From assembly GCA_002346545.1 (NCBI GenBank), contig DEAA01000053.1, positions 1 to 64,000 on the forward strand: DNA of 64,000 nucleotides, written 5' to 3'. The notes under the pieces were generated by a model, which did not search any database, was not told where the DNA came from, and saw only the letters and a list, made by a program, of their open reading frames with translations. This document shows positions 51,713-60,815 of the stretch, piece after piece. Numbering within the stretch: position 1 is the first letter of the stretch; each line of letters begins with the position of its first letter. This DNA is from Acidobacteria bacterium UBA2994. GTDB lineage: Bacteria > Acidobacteriota > Vicinamibacteria > Vicinamibacterales > UBA8438. The translations under genes were made by a program, and so were the position numbers.

Positions 51713-52921
51713 TCAGTCCTCGCGGCCCGCGTAGCCATCTCTCGTCTGCGGCAGCTTCCAACCCAGCAACCGGCTCGCGATCTGCGTGCGCAGCACCTGC
51801 GCCGTACCGCCGCCAATGGTGAACATCCGCGCGTCGCGCACCATCCGCTCCAAGGGAAGATCGCGCGAATACCCACGAGCCCCGAATAGTTGGAGCGCCT
51901 GGTTGGTGACCACAATCGCCATCTCCGAGGCCTGTACCTTGGCTTGAGCCGCCAACAGGGGATCGGGAAACGGATCAGCCGACACGGCCGCCTGGTAGAT
52001 CGCTAGCCGAGCCGCGTTCAACTGCACCGACATGTCGGCCAGCATCCACTGCACCCCCTGGAACTCACCAACCGGTCGCCCAAACTGCCGCCGTTCCTTG
52101 ACGAAGTCGAGCGCCAACTCGAAGGCGCCCTGCGCGATGCCGAGCGCGACGGTCGCCGCGCCAACACGCTGGGTGTTGTAAGCGCTCATCAGCTCGGCAA
52201 ACCCGCGTCGCCATCCACCCGGCGGGCGGAGCACCATATCACCAGGAATCTCGAGGTCATCGAAGGTCACCTCAGTTTCGGGTAATCCGCGAAGCCCCAT
52301 CGCCGGCTCGCGCCGACCAATTCGGAAACCTCGCGCTGAGGCGACCTCCGGGTCGTCACGAACGAAGAGAAAACCGCCGACGCCCTGTTCCTCACCAGCC
52401 TCACCGAACACGCGCGCAAAGATCAGGTACAGCTTCGAGACCCCACCGCCGGTGATCCAGTGTTTCTTGCCGTTAAGGATGTAGCCATCGCCACGCTCGA
52501 CCGCCGACGTCGTCAGCTCGCTGGCCGCCGAACCCGCCTCCGGCTCGGTGATGCAAATGGCCGGCTTGTCTCCGGCCAGCACGAGCTGAGCCGCCAGGGC
52601 ACGCTGCGCCTCGGTTCCATAGCAAATCACGGCCGAGAGCACCCCCATATTCGCCTCGACCGCAATGCGACCCGTGACGCCGCAGACCCGCGCCATCTCC
52701 TCGACGATAACCACCGCGTCGAGCAGGCTGCCGCCTTGTCCCCCGATTTCCTTGGGGATGGTATAGCCCAACAGCCCCTCACCCACCAGAGCCTCAATAT
52801 TGTCCCAGGGATAGGCCTCGCTTCGGTCGACCTCAGCCGCCCTGTCGCGGACTCTCCCCTCGGCCACCGCCCGGGCGTGACGCCGGAGCGCTTTCTGGTC
52901 AGCCCTGAGGTCGAACGACAT
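51713..52921 (-). CDS. Acyl-CoA dehydrogenase-like flavoprotein
   Basis: A 402-residue cytoplasmic flavoprotein with full acyl-CoA dehydrogenase domains. It has ICITEPEAGSAASEL and KHWITGGGVSKLYLIFAR in the middle, QFGRPVGEFQGVQWMLADM, and QALQLFGARGYSRDLPLERMVRDARMFTIGGGTAQVLR at the C-terminus. The FAD-binding regions look intact. The usual catalytic Glu of IYEGT is Gly here (TIGGGT). The alternative Glu of isovaleryl-CoA-type enzymes is Gln (AYNTQR). It may use another base, be a reductase-like member, or act on an unusual substrate. The ATG at 52921 is favoured over 52948. Confidence 0.88.
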   Translation of the reverse strand: MSFDLRADQKALRRHARAVAEGRVRDRAAEVDRSEAYPWDNIEALVGEGLLGYTIPKEIGGQGGSLLDAVVIVEEMARVCGVTGRIAVEANMGVLSAVICYGTEAQRALAAQLVLAGDKPAICITEPEAGSAASELTTSAVERGDGYILNGKKHWITGGGVSKLYLIFARVFGEAGEEQGVGGFLFVRDDPEVASARGFRIGRREPAMGLRGLPETEVTFDDLEIPGDMVLRPPGGWRRGFAELMSAYNTQRVGAATVALGIAQGAFELALDFVKERRQFGRPVGEFQGVQWMLADMSVQLNAARLAIYQAAVSADPFPDPLLAAQAKVQASEMAIVVTNQALQLFGARGYSRDLPLERMVRDARMFTIGGGTAQVLRTQIASRLLGWKLPQTRDGYAGRED

Positions 52922-53053
52922 CGTCCGTATTAGACACCCGGTCGCCATTTCGATCTACGACGCCCCGTACCGTGGGCGTCGTGGGCAGAGGCGAGCTGCT
53001 CTCTCGATCACCTTGGCAGGATCCCGGGTTCTGACCTTGCAGATTCCTTCAGG

Positions 53054-55327
53054 CTAGGCGAGATGCAGCGGCAGGTCGCGTAGCCGCTGACCGGTCACCG
53101 CGAAGAGCGCGTTGGCGACCGCCGGAGCCACCGGCGGTACGCCCGGCTCACCGAGGCCACCGACCGGGGCGTCCGACTCGATGAACGAAACGTTCACTCG
53201 CGGCGCTTGGGCCAACCGCACCATGTTGAAGTCAGGAAAGTTGCGGTTCTCGACCGCTCCCTCCTTGACCGTGATCTCGTGAAAGAGGGCCGCCGAAAGA
53301 CCAAAGATGACGCTGCCGTGGATCTGGGCCAGAGCCTGTTGCGGGTTCACCACCAGACCGCAGTCGACCGCCGAATCGACCCGGTAGACCAGGATCCGCC
53401 CGTTCTCGACGCCCACCTCGCACACGTTGGCCACGATCGAGCCGAACGACTCAAAGATGGCGATGCCACGGGCACGACCGTCGGGCAGCGCGCTGGCCCA
53501 ACGGGCCATGTCGGCCGCCCGTTCGAGCACCGCTCGATGACGCGGCGCGTCGGAGAGGAGCTCCCGCCTGAACTCAAACGGATCTCGACCGGCTGCATGC
53601 GCCAGCTCGTCGGCGAACGACTCGGCGAAGAACCCGTGCTGGGACGCCGCCACCGAACGCCATTCGCCCGTGCGCAGGTGGGCGGGTGAGGTTACCACCG
53701 CGATGTCCTTATCCTTGATCCCATACGGCGGATCCGCTTCGAGCCCGTCGGTGGCGCGACCGGTGAAGCGACTGGCCCAACGATGGATCCTTCCCGGCTC
53801 GTCGACCACACCCTGGAAGCGGCCCATCACGAACGGCCGGTAGTAGCCGTGCCGCATGTCCTCCTCGCGGCTCCAAACCAGCTTCACCGGTCGTGGTGCG
53901 GTCGCCTTCGCGACCGCCACCGCCTGCTCGACGTAGTCGTAGGTGCCCGGGAGACGGCGGCCAAAACCGCCTCCGAGCTGCTGGTTGTGGATATAGACCG
54001 CGTCACGCTCGAGCCCCGCCACCGCGGCAGCCACCCCGCGTGTACTCAGCGGATCCTGGGTGCCGCACCAGACGTCCAGTCGACCATCAGCGAGCTGCGC
54101 CGTGGCCGCCATCGGCTCCATGGTGGCGTGTGAGAGATACGGCACGCAGTACTCGGCCGTAACCACCTGGCCGCCCTGGGTTGGCTCGGCCAGCGGCTCC
54201 TCGTCGAGCGCTGCCGCGTGCCAGCCGCGAATAGTGGCAGTATCGACGTGCCCAAGACCCGCGTCCGTGAACTGCGGCTCGAGCGCGTCGAGCGCCTGCT
54301 GGGCGTGCCAGTAGCTCTTGGCTACCACCGCTACCGCATCGTCGAGCTGCACCACCTGCTCGACCCCGTTCATCGCCTCGGCCGGCGACGGATCCACCTG
54401 AGCGAGCTGCCCCCCGGGCACCGGCGCCCGCATGATGGCGGCATAGGCCATATCCGGCCGGACCACATCCATCCCGTAGCCGGCCTCGCCCACGACCTTA
54501 CCGGGGATGTCGGCCCGATCCTGCGACGTGCCTACCAGGCGGTACTCGTCCCGCGACTTGAGCCGCGGGCTGCTCGGCAGATCCAGCTCACTCGCCCGAC
54601 CAACCAGTTCGCCAAACGTCGCACTTTGCCCCGACGGCTCGTGGTGCACACGGGAGTCGCGGGCCACGAGCTCCGCCTTCGACACACCGAACTGTTCGGC
54701 GCCCGCTTCGAGCAACATCTCGCGCGCCGTGGCGCCAGCGAGTCGTAGTCCGAAGACACCGGTCCCTCTGGTGCTAGTGCTCCCGCCGGTGACCTGGAGA
54801 CCCGCGAACTGCGCCATCTTGAACGACCCGAAGTCGAACGCCCGTCCCATAAATCCTGGAATGGAGACCCCAACCTCGCCCAGGAAGGCGTGGAGGATGT
54901 AGCCGTTCGCATAGATGTCCTCGGCCGGCGCCTCCTCGATGGTGCACAGGTTCCAGTCCGCGTCGAGTTCCTCGACCAGCAACATGCCAAGACCCGTGAG
55001 GGCGCCCTGCCCCATCTCGCAGTGCGGCACTAGCACCGTGGTGTGGTTGTTTGGTGTGATCCTGATCCAGGTAGTGAGGTGCCCCTCACCCTCGGCCCCG
55101 TCGGGCACGTAAGAGAGCCGGTTTGGCGAGAACACGATTCCACCGACACCCAGCACCAAGCCGCCACCAGCGGCGGCGCCAGCGCCGATGAAAGCGCGTC
55201 GGGTCCACTTACGAAGTCGCGACCGCTTTCCGGCCCCTGTCGATATCTTGCCGAATGGGGTAATCGGTTCGGGAGATGGCTCGGTCGGAGGTGTGGACGC
55301 GGACGGCGGCGTCAGCTCGTCAGACAT
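53054..55327 (-). CDS. Molybdopterin-binding aldehyde oxidase/xanthine dehydrogenase-type subunit (IorB-like)
   Basis: A 757-residue exported molybdenum enzyme subunit with a twin-arginine signal (RKWTRRAFIGAGAAAGGG, about residue 39). It matches the large subunit of isoquinoline 1-oxidoreductase and related aldehyde dehydrogenases: VPHCEMGQGALTGLGMLLVEEL, GEAGYGMDV, LSHATMEPMAATAQL, QLGGGFGRRLPGTYDYVEQAV and the catalytic Glu in GGLGEPGVPPVAPAVANAL. The Moco is a cytosine-dinucleotide form in relatives. It starts 8 bases inside the end of the small subunit gene. No FAD subunit is present, as usual for the Ior type. Substrate: an aldehyde or N-heterocycle, unproven. Confidence 0.92.
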   Translation of the reverse strand: MSDELTPPSASTPPTEPSPEPITPFGKISTGAGKRSRLRKWTRRAFIGAGAAAGGGLVLGVGGIVFSPNRLSYVPDGAEGEGHLTTWIRITPNNHTTVLVPHCEMGQGALTGLGMLLVEELDADWNLCTIEEAPAEDIYANGYILHAFLGEVGVSIPGFMGRAFDFGSFKMAQFAGLQVTGGSTSTRGTGVFGLRLAGATAREMLLEAGAEQFGVSKAELVARDSRVHHEPSGQSATFGELVGRASELDLPSSPRLKSRDEYRLVGTSQDRADIPGKVVGEAGYGMDVVRPDMAYAAIMRAPVPGGQLAQVDPSPAEAMNGVEQVVQLDDAVAVVAKSYWHAQQALDALEPQFTDAGLGHVDTATIRGWHAAALDEEPLAEPTQGGQVVTAEYCVPYLSHATMEPMAATAQLADGRLDVWCGTQDPLSTRGVAAAVAGLERDAVYIHNQQLGGGFGRRLPGTYDYVEQAVAVAKATAPRPVKLVWSREEDMRHGYYRPFVMGRFQGVVDEPGRIHRWASRFTGRATDGLEADPPYGIKDKDIAVVTSPAHLRTGEWRSVAASQHGFFAESFADELAHAAGRDPFEFRRELLSDAPRHRAVLERAADMARWASALPDGRARGIAIFESFGSIVANVCEVGVENGRILVYRVDSAVDCGLVVNPQQALAQIHGSVIFGLSAALFHEITVKEGAVENRNFPDFNMVRLAQAPRVNVSFIESDAPVGGLGEPGVPPVAPAVANALFAVTGQRLRDLPLHLA

Positions 55328-55805
55328 TGCCGTTCTCCTCGTCCAGATCCTCATCGGTCTTCTGGACCACCGACTGCACCGCCGACCGGATCCGCTCGTA
55401 GGTACCGCACCGGCAGATGTTGGTGATCGATTCAGTCACCTGCTCGTCGGTAACGTCCGGCCGCCGTTCTAGCAAGGCTGAGATCGCCATGAGCATGCCA
55501 GGCTGGCAGTACCCACATTGCGGCACCTGGTGATCGATCCAAGCCTGCTGTAGCGGATGCAGTGCTTCGCCGTCGGCCAAGCCCTCGATGGTGATCACCG
55601 CCCGACCAGCCACGTTGGCCACCGGTACCGAGCAGGACCGCACGGCCGCCCCGTCGAGGTGGACGGTGCAGGCGCCACAGTTGCCGATACCGCAGCTAAA
55701 CTTGGTCCCGGTGAGCCCGGCCGACTCCCGCAACGCCCACAACAGGGGCATCTCGGGTGGCACGTCCAGGCTGACCGCCTCGCCGTTGAGAGTGAAGTCA
55801 ATCAT
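55320..55805 (-). CDS. (2Fe-2S)-binding subunit (IorA-like)
   Basis: A 161-residue two-cluster ferredoxin subunit. The plant-type cluster is SCGIGNCGACTVHLDG with a fourth Cys in VRSCSVPVAN. The second is QCGYCQPGM and NICRCGTYERI. Its role is to pass electrons from the molybdenum centre to an acceptor such as a cytochrome c. It overlaps the large subunit by 8 bases, so both are co-translated. It has no signal peptide; it is probably exported with the Tat-bearing large subunit. Residues after about 140 are acidic and variable. Confidence 0.93.
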   Translation of the reverse strand: MIDFTLNGEAVSLDVPPEMPLLWALRESAGLTGTKFSCGIGNCGACTVHLDGAAVRSCSVPVANVAGRAVITIEGLADGEALHPLQQAWIDHQVPQCGYCQPGMLMAISALLERRPDVTDEQVTESITNICRCGTYERIRSAVQSVVQKTDEDLDEENGNV

Positions 55806-55969
55806 GCCGTCCTCACATGGAAGCGTCGTTCGAGCGGTGCGCGAAACGGGCCTTCAACGAAGTTCTGTAACAAGGTTGCAGGCAAAGCCTGAGAGGTCGG
55901 TCTAAGCGGACAATACGGGCACCTGCTCCGCCTCCAGGACAGAGGCAAGCAAAGCCAGGCCCGTCAACA

Positions 55970-57358
55970 CTACTGCTCGTTGCCGTCGTTGGTCTCGCGC
56001 GCGGCGCGTTCCGCAGTCAGTTCGTCGTATTGCTCGTCGGACAGGTAGGTGATTCCGATCCAGGCGTGTGACATCTCGTCGACGCCACGGGCCCCGAACA
56101 CAACCCACTGATCCGGATCGGGGTTGATCCGATTCGCGGCCGAGTTATCCCACTTGCCACGGAGCATCAGCACGGTCCCCTTCGGCAGAAGCGGCTGGGC
56201 TTCTTCATCGTAGACGTAGGCGATCTGCCAGTTGTGGTCGTAGCGGTTGACGTTGCTCAGCAGCTCGCGCCGTCCGTCGGGATAAAGCGCCGTCATCGAC
56301 ATCTCGGTGCCTCGCATATGCATGTGCGGTCGGAAGCTCTGGATGAGTGCCGGCTGCTCCATCACATACTGGTCCTCGAGCACGAGGCTACCATGGGGAG
56401 GAATCAGGATGTCGCTCGCTCGCAGCCGCTCCCGGTGGGTGCCATCCACATAGAACTGCTGCTCACCGGCCGTAATCTTGGTCGGATCCTCGTCCTCCGG
56501 ATAGAGCCACACCCCAACGTCGATCAGGTCGGTAACCTCTTCGCCCACTGGGAAATAGTGGATATTGAAGCTGACGGTCGCCGGCCCAGGCGGCAGCAGC
56601 TTGCCCACGCCCTCAGGTAGCACATCCCACCGCTTGCCGATGCCCATGCCGACCAGGCGGACAGCCCGCGGGCGCTCTTGGCCATCTTCTGTCTCCTTTG
56701 CACGAAGATAGGCGTGCCCATGGTGAGCTACCTTCATGCCACCAGGGAACGACGGCTTGAACTCGGCGGCACGAATATAACGCGGAGTGTCGAAGCCCTC
56801 GAACTCGAGCTCGGGCTCCCACCACTGATCCTGCCCATTGGCCACGACGGTGTACGGTGTCGACTGGATGACAAAGTCGGGCGGACGGCTCAGTTCCTGC
56901 TCGACGGCCCAGCCATCGGCCGGCGGGAAGGTCAGTGGCGCGGGCATGTCGTCCGGGTTGCCTTCCGGCGCCCCGCCGTCGACCCAGCGCACGATCGTGC
57001 CTACTTCGGTATCGCTCAACGAAATGTCGTTCTTGTATTCCTGGATACCCACCGAGGCGTCGAGATGCCAGGGCGGCATCAGGCGACGCTCTACCTTATC
57101 TCTGATGCTACGAGCCCAGGGGCGTGCCTCGCGGTAGGTGAGCAGCGACATTGGCGCGATACCGATCGGCTGATGGCAGTTCTGGCAAGACCGCTGCAGG
57201 ATGGGTGCGACATCCTTGCTGAAGGTTGGCGTTCCGTCCGCTTCACCCGGTACCCCAGCGGCACCGGTCTGAGCCAACGTCTGGCTGCTCACGCCAAACG
57301 CCAGAGCTAGGACCAGTCCGGTCAGCGTCCGCCGTACGTTCATGGTTGCCATCGCCAT
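55970..57358 (-). CDS. Cytochrome c / copper type II monooxygenase-like exported protein (module copy B)
   Basis: A 462-residue paralogue of the protein at 37116. It has signal peptide (TLTGLVLALAFGVSSQTLAQ), a haem motif QRSCQNCHQP (Cys58, Cys61, His62) with VERRLMPPWHLD after it, then His-rich copper-like motifs: KVAHHGHAYL, FNIHYFPVGEEV and SFRPHMHMRGTEMSM. The end reads LLPKGTVLMLRGKWDNSAANRINPDPDQWVVFGARGVDEMSHAWIGI, a form familiar from acidobacterial 'ascorbate-dependent monooxygenase-like' proteins. Start ATG 57358 is preferred because AGGA sits five bases upstream. Copy B has the opposite gene order to copy A. Confidence 0.82.
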   Translation of the reverse strand: MAMATMNVRRTLTGLVLALAFGVSSQTLAQTGAAGVPGEADGTPTFSKDVAPILQRSCQNCHQPIGIAPMSLLTYREARPWARSIRDKVERRLMPPWHLDASVGIQEYKNDISLSDTEVGTIVRWVDGGAPEGNPDDMPAPLTFPPADGWAVEQELSRPPDFVIQSTPYTVVANGQDQWWEPELEFEGFDTPRYIRAAEFKPSFPGGMKVAHHGHAYLRAKETEDGQERPRAVRLVGMGIGKRWDVLPEGVGKLLPPGPATVSFNIHYFPVGEEVTDLIDVGVWLYPEDEDPTKITAGEQQFYVDGTHRERLRASDILIPPHGSLVLEDQYVMEQPALIQSFRPHMHMRGTEMSMTALYPDGRRELLSNVNRYDHNWQIAYVYDEEAQPLLPKGTVLMLRGKWDNSAANRINPDPDQWVVFGARGVDEMSHAWIGITYLSDEQYDELTAERAARETNDGNEQ

Positions 57359-57390
57359 GGATGTCCTCATCTCTACGTGTGACGCCCCTC

Positions 57391-58278
57391 TCACGGGGTC
57401 ACTGTAACCGGCAAGTAGGCGTTGGTCCAACAGCACTGGAACTCAAACTCCCGGATCACGTTGAACGCCAGGAACCGCAGCAGATACTCACCCGGCTCGG
57501 CGAACGTGACCGCGGTTGCCACCTTGGCCCCGCCCTCAGCCGACCAGACGTCGCGTTCGACGCTCGTGGTCCGCTCGGCGAAGGTGACCTCGCCGCTCCC
57601 CTGGTGCTTGAACCACTTGACGTTGATCGGACGCTCGTCCTCGGCCGCCACGTCGTCCCGGCTGATCCAGGCGTTCAACTCTACCGGCGTACCCGCCTTA
57701 ACCTCGACCGCCTCTGCCACGATGCCGCGCGGTCCACGACCCGACGGTCCATCCTCAATCCACCGCACGAGCGGCGATAGCGTGGTTCGGCCGGGGAAAT
57801 CCCAGCCGGCCAGCTCGTACGCTGAACTTGTCAGACGCCCTGGCACCGACAGCGTCTGCTCCTTCGACCGGATGGTCCAGACCACGTCGCGGTCGCCGAA
57901 GTCGGCCGGGACGGTCACGGTGAACGCCCCGACGTGACGTCGGTCCCGATCAGGCACCGGCTCGAAACGGGTCGGTTGCATGCCGTGAAACTCGACCGGC
58001 TCGACGAAGTTCTCCGGACCAAGTGGCACTTCGATGACCTCTTCGGTGTTCACGTTGAAGAAGCCGAACGACAGCTCGAACGTGCCGTCCAGGTTGCGGA
58101 ACCAGCCCTCGAAGATGGGCACCACCGGCCCGCCGGATGGGCGCAGTAGCTGGACGTCGAACTGCGTCTCACCCGGGTTGGCCACCCGACGTTCGGAGGC
58201 TCGCTGGGCGACGGCGTCGGCAGCGACCAGCAGCGCTACTAGCACGGTCACCACGGCGCCAACGAACCACCGGCACAT
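57391..58278 (-). CDS. Exported beta-sandwich partner protein (module copy B)
   Basis: A 295-residue protein with signal peptide (VGAVVTVLVALLVAADAVAQ). It shares with the 38591 gene FEGWFRNLDGTFELSFGFFN, a PLGPENF segment, FTVTVPADFGDRDVVWTIRS, and a C-terminal VTFAEPGEYLLRFLAF. An added CC pair (EFQCCWTN) is near the C-terminus. It precedes its cytochrome-like partner, ending 32 bases before that gene's start. Function unknown. Confidence 0.78.
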   Translation of the reverse strand: MCRWFVGAVVTVLVALLVAADAVAQRASERRVANPGETQFDVQLLRPSGGPVVPIFEGWFRNLDGTFELSFGFFNVNTEEVIEVPLGPENFVEPVEFHGMQPTRFEPVPDRDRRHVGAFTVTVPADFGDRDVVWTIRSKEQTLSVPGRLTSSAYELAGWDFPGRTTLSPLVRWIEDGPSGRGPRGIVAEAVEVKAGTPVELNAWISRDDVAAEDERPINVKWFKHQGSGEVTFAERTTSVERDVWSAEGGAKVATAVTFAEPGEYLLRFLAFNVIREFEFQCCWTNAYLPVTVTP

Positions 58279-58344
58279 GGCTACATTCACGACCTTATTA
58301 GTCTCTCTCAATCGAGACGCCCTTGCCAGATCGGAAACCAGCCC

Positions 58345-59646
58345 TCACCGTCGGACGAGTGCCAGGACCCACCAGGCGGTGGCGGCAAAGATCACGACGA
58401 GGAATCCTCCCACGACGAGCCAGACATAGGCTGGCACCAGAGACACACCGGCGGCAGGGGCAACTGAGGCCCCGATGTTGACGACGCTCCCATATGTCGT
58501 AAGCGCCAGCACCGCGAAGGTTCCAGCCATCGACAAGACGGTTGGGCCCGCGCCAGGCAAGGGCGTTCGCCGCGCCCCGATCCGGAGGGACCAGATCCGG
58601 ACGCCAACCAGTATTGACAGCGATATAAGCAAACCAGCGACGAACCACAGTAACTTCACGCCGAGACCGGCAAAGTTGCCGAAGTGCAGCGGGTCCATCG
58701 TGTGGCCCAACCGGACCCCCAGCGACAGGTCGCCAGCGTGGCTGGCGCTCACGACCTCTCGCCGTATCGGATCGACGACCACGCGATTGGCCGCGTCTCG
58801 CACCAGCCAGACGTCGGTCTGCCCCACCAGGGTCAGCAGCGGCCACTCACCCCACCGGACAAAGATGGTCCGCACATCGAGCTGGGGCACCTGCTGGCGG
58901 GCCAGCTCCACCGCACCATCGAGGTCGATCGGCGGCGTAATGTGAGCAGCGTGAACGTTAGGAGATGAAGCCACGACGCTCTCACCAACCAGGCCGCTAT
59001 CGATGGCGATCCGTTCGTAGAGATACCAGACGCCGGTCACCGCGAATAGCAGCGAGAACAGGGCCGTCCAGAGCCCGGTCGCACGGTGCAGCGTGGACCA
59101 GAAGGTGCGTGGATTCCGGCTTCGCTGGCGCAAGAGCGCATCCTTCCAGCGCATCCGGTAGAAGAGCAGCGCGCTGACTACCGAACCGATAAGGACCAGC
59201 CCGAGCGAACCGACCAGATACACCCCGTGTGGCAACGCGCCAGGATAGATGTAGAACTGTTTGTGGAACGACCGGAAGAAGCGGGTCACAGTGAACTCGC
59301 TAATCGTGCCCCGTACCGCCGCCGTGTCCGGATGCACCAGGACGAGTCGACCGCCGCCCGTATCAGACGCAATGGTCGCGGTCGCCGCCCAGCCCACCGC
59401 CTGAGGAGCAGACACCGCCGTCACCAGGGCCTCCGGGTGTGCTGCCTGGATGGCCCGATACCACCGGTTCCACTCAGGGGGCGCGCCCGTGGCCCCGGAA
59501 ACGCGGAGGCCGGGGTTGAATAGCCAGTCGATCTCGGCACTCAGCGTCGCGATGGTACCCGACAGGCAGACGATGAACAGCAGCAACCCAAGGTTGAGCC
59601 CCAGCCAGCTGTGCAGCCGGAAGTGGGAGTGTCTGGAAGCCTGCAT
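58345..59646 (-). CDS. PepSY-associated membrane protein
   Basis: A 433-residue integral membrane protein of the PepSY-associated TM family. It begins RLHSWLGLNLGLLLFIVCLSGTIA (first helix), then an extracytoplasmic segment, FRSFHKQFYIYPGALPHGVYLVGSLGL, LHRATGLWTALFSLLFAVTGVWYLYE, a PepSY-type domain VRLGHTMDPLHFGNF, and final helices. Conserved His residues in the helices may bind haem. Relatives work in siderophore or iron reduction, but some are of unknown function. The window has a TonB receptor nearby in the opposite direction, which would suit an iron link; this is only inference. Confidence 0.85.
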   Translation of the reverse strand: MQASRHSHFRLHSWLGLNLGLLLFIVCLSGTIATLSAEIDWLFNPGLRVSGATGAPPEWNRWYRAIQAAHPEALVTAVSAPQAVGWAATATIASDTGGGRLVLVHPDTAAVRGTISEFTVTRFFRSFHKQFYIYPGALPHGVYLVGSLGLVLIGSVVSALLFYRMRWKDALLRQRSRNPRTFWSTLHRATGLWTALFSLLFAVTGVWYLYERIAIDSGLVGESVVASSPNVHAAHITPPIDLDGAVELARQQVPQLDVRTIFVRWGEWPLLTLVGQTDVWLVRDAANRVVVDPIRREVVSASHAGDLSLGVRLGHTMDPLHFGNFAGLGVKLLWFVAGLLISLSILVGVRIWSLRIGARRTPLPGAGPTVLSMAGTFAVLALTTYGSVVNIGASVAPAAGVSLVPAYVWLVVGGFLVVIFAATAWWVLALVRR

Positions 59647-59686
59647 GTGTGATCAGCATAGAATGCAGTAGCCGAAAGGTCACCAG

Positions 59687-60616
59687 ATGACGAGACCCGT
59701 TTGCGGACTGCTTGTCGCGGCACTGCTCTTGCCACTGATCGTACTAGCTCAGCCGACGTCAGCCACCACCCAGTTCCAGACGCCCTGGGGCGACCCGGAC
59801 CTCCGGGGGATCTGGGACTACCGCACCATGACGCCGCTCCAGCGCCCGAGTAAGCTGGCGGACAAAGCGGTGTTCACCGAGGAAGAGGCGGCCGCCTACC
59901 AGGAAGCCGAGCTGGAAGGCCGAGCCGACTACGACGCGCTCCCAACAGTACACGCCAAGTTCTGGCTTGACTACGGCACCGAGCTGACACCGGATCGGCG
60001 GACGTCACTTATCATCGACCCACCCGACGGACGGATTCCGGCCCGCACCGCGAACGCCCAGGCCCGGGCGCGAGTGCGCGCCGAACGACGGGAACGGACC
60101 CACAGCATCCAGGACCGCAGCATCACCGAGCGCTGCATTCTTGGGTTTAATGCCGGTCCGCCCATGAACCCCGGCGCCTACAACAACAACCTCTTGTTCC
60201 TCCAGATCCCGGGGATGGTCGTGCTACACAACGAGATGGTCCATGAGGTTCGGGTTGTGCCGCTCGGTGGCCGGGACCACCTCCCGGACAGCCTTCGGCA
60301 GATCCGAGGCGACTCTCGCGGTTACTGGGACGGACCGACTCTCGTGATCGAAACGACTAACTTCACCGACCAGACTAGCTTCCTGGGGTCGGGCGCCGAA
60401 CTGCACTTAGTGGAACGGTTCACGCGTGTGGATGAAGGAACCCTGCACTACGAGTACACGGTCACCGATCCGGCCTCGTTCGAGCGCCCCTGGTCGGCCG
60501 CCATGCCGATGACGCGCACCGAAGGACCGCTGTTCGAGTTCGCCTGTCACGAGGGGAACTACGGATTGACGAACATCCTGTCGGCCGCACGCGCCGAGGA
60601 ACGCCGCACGCAGTAG
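59687..60616 (+). CDS. Secreted hypothetical protein of an acidobacteria-rich family
   Basis: A 309-residue protein with signal peptide (GLLVAALLLPLIVLAQ). The mature start QTPWGDPDLRGIWDYRTMTPLQRP and the pieces IIDPPDGRIPA, CILGFNAGPP, YNNNLLFLQIPGMVVLHNEMVHEVRVVPL, RGDSRGYWDGPTLVIETTNFTDQTSF and VERFTRVDEGTLHYEYTVTDPASFERPW belong to a large secreted family that is abundant in this group of bacteria. No function known to me. It is divergent from the PepSY gene by 40 bases. Confidence 0.82.
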   Translation: MTRPVCGLLVAALLLPLIVLAQPTSATTQFQTPWGDPDLRGIWDYRTMTPLQRPSKLADKAVFTEEEAAAYQEAELEGRADYDALPTVHAKFWLDYGTELTPDRRTSLIIDPPDGRIPARTANAQARARVRAERRERTHSIQDRSITERCILGFNAGPPMNPGAYNNNLLFLQIPGMVVLHNEMVHEVRVVPLGGRDHLPDSLRQIRGDSRGYWDGPTLVIETTNFTDQTSFLGSGAELHLVERFTRVDEGTLHYEYTVTDPASFERPWSAAMPMTRTEGPLFEFACHEGNYGLTNILSAARAEERRTQ

Positions 60617-60815
60617 CGGCCGGTCACGGCCCGCGGAAGAGCCGTGCGGCCACGTCAAGCGACTCGCGACATCCCTTCAGCAACCGTTCACCCCGACCAC
60701 ATTCGCCGACAAGGTCCGGGAAATGGAGGCTCACGCACCACGAGACACCGCGGGCTGCCGGACTAGCCGCTGACGGGGTGGCCGTTTCGGTATACAAACT
60801 GATGGAGGCTACACC

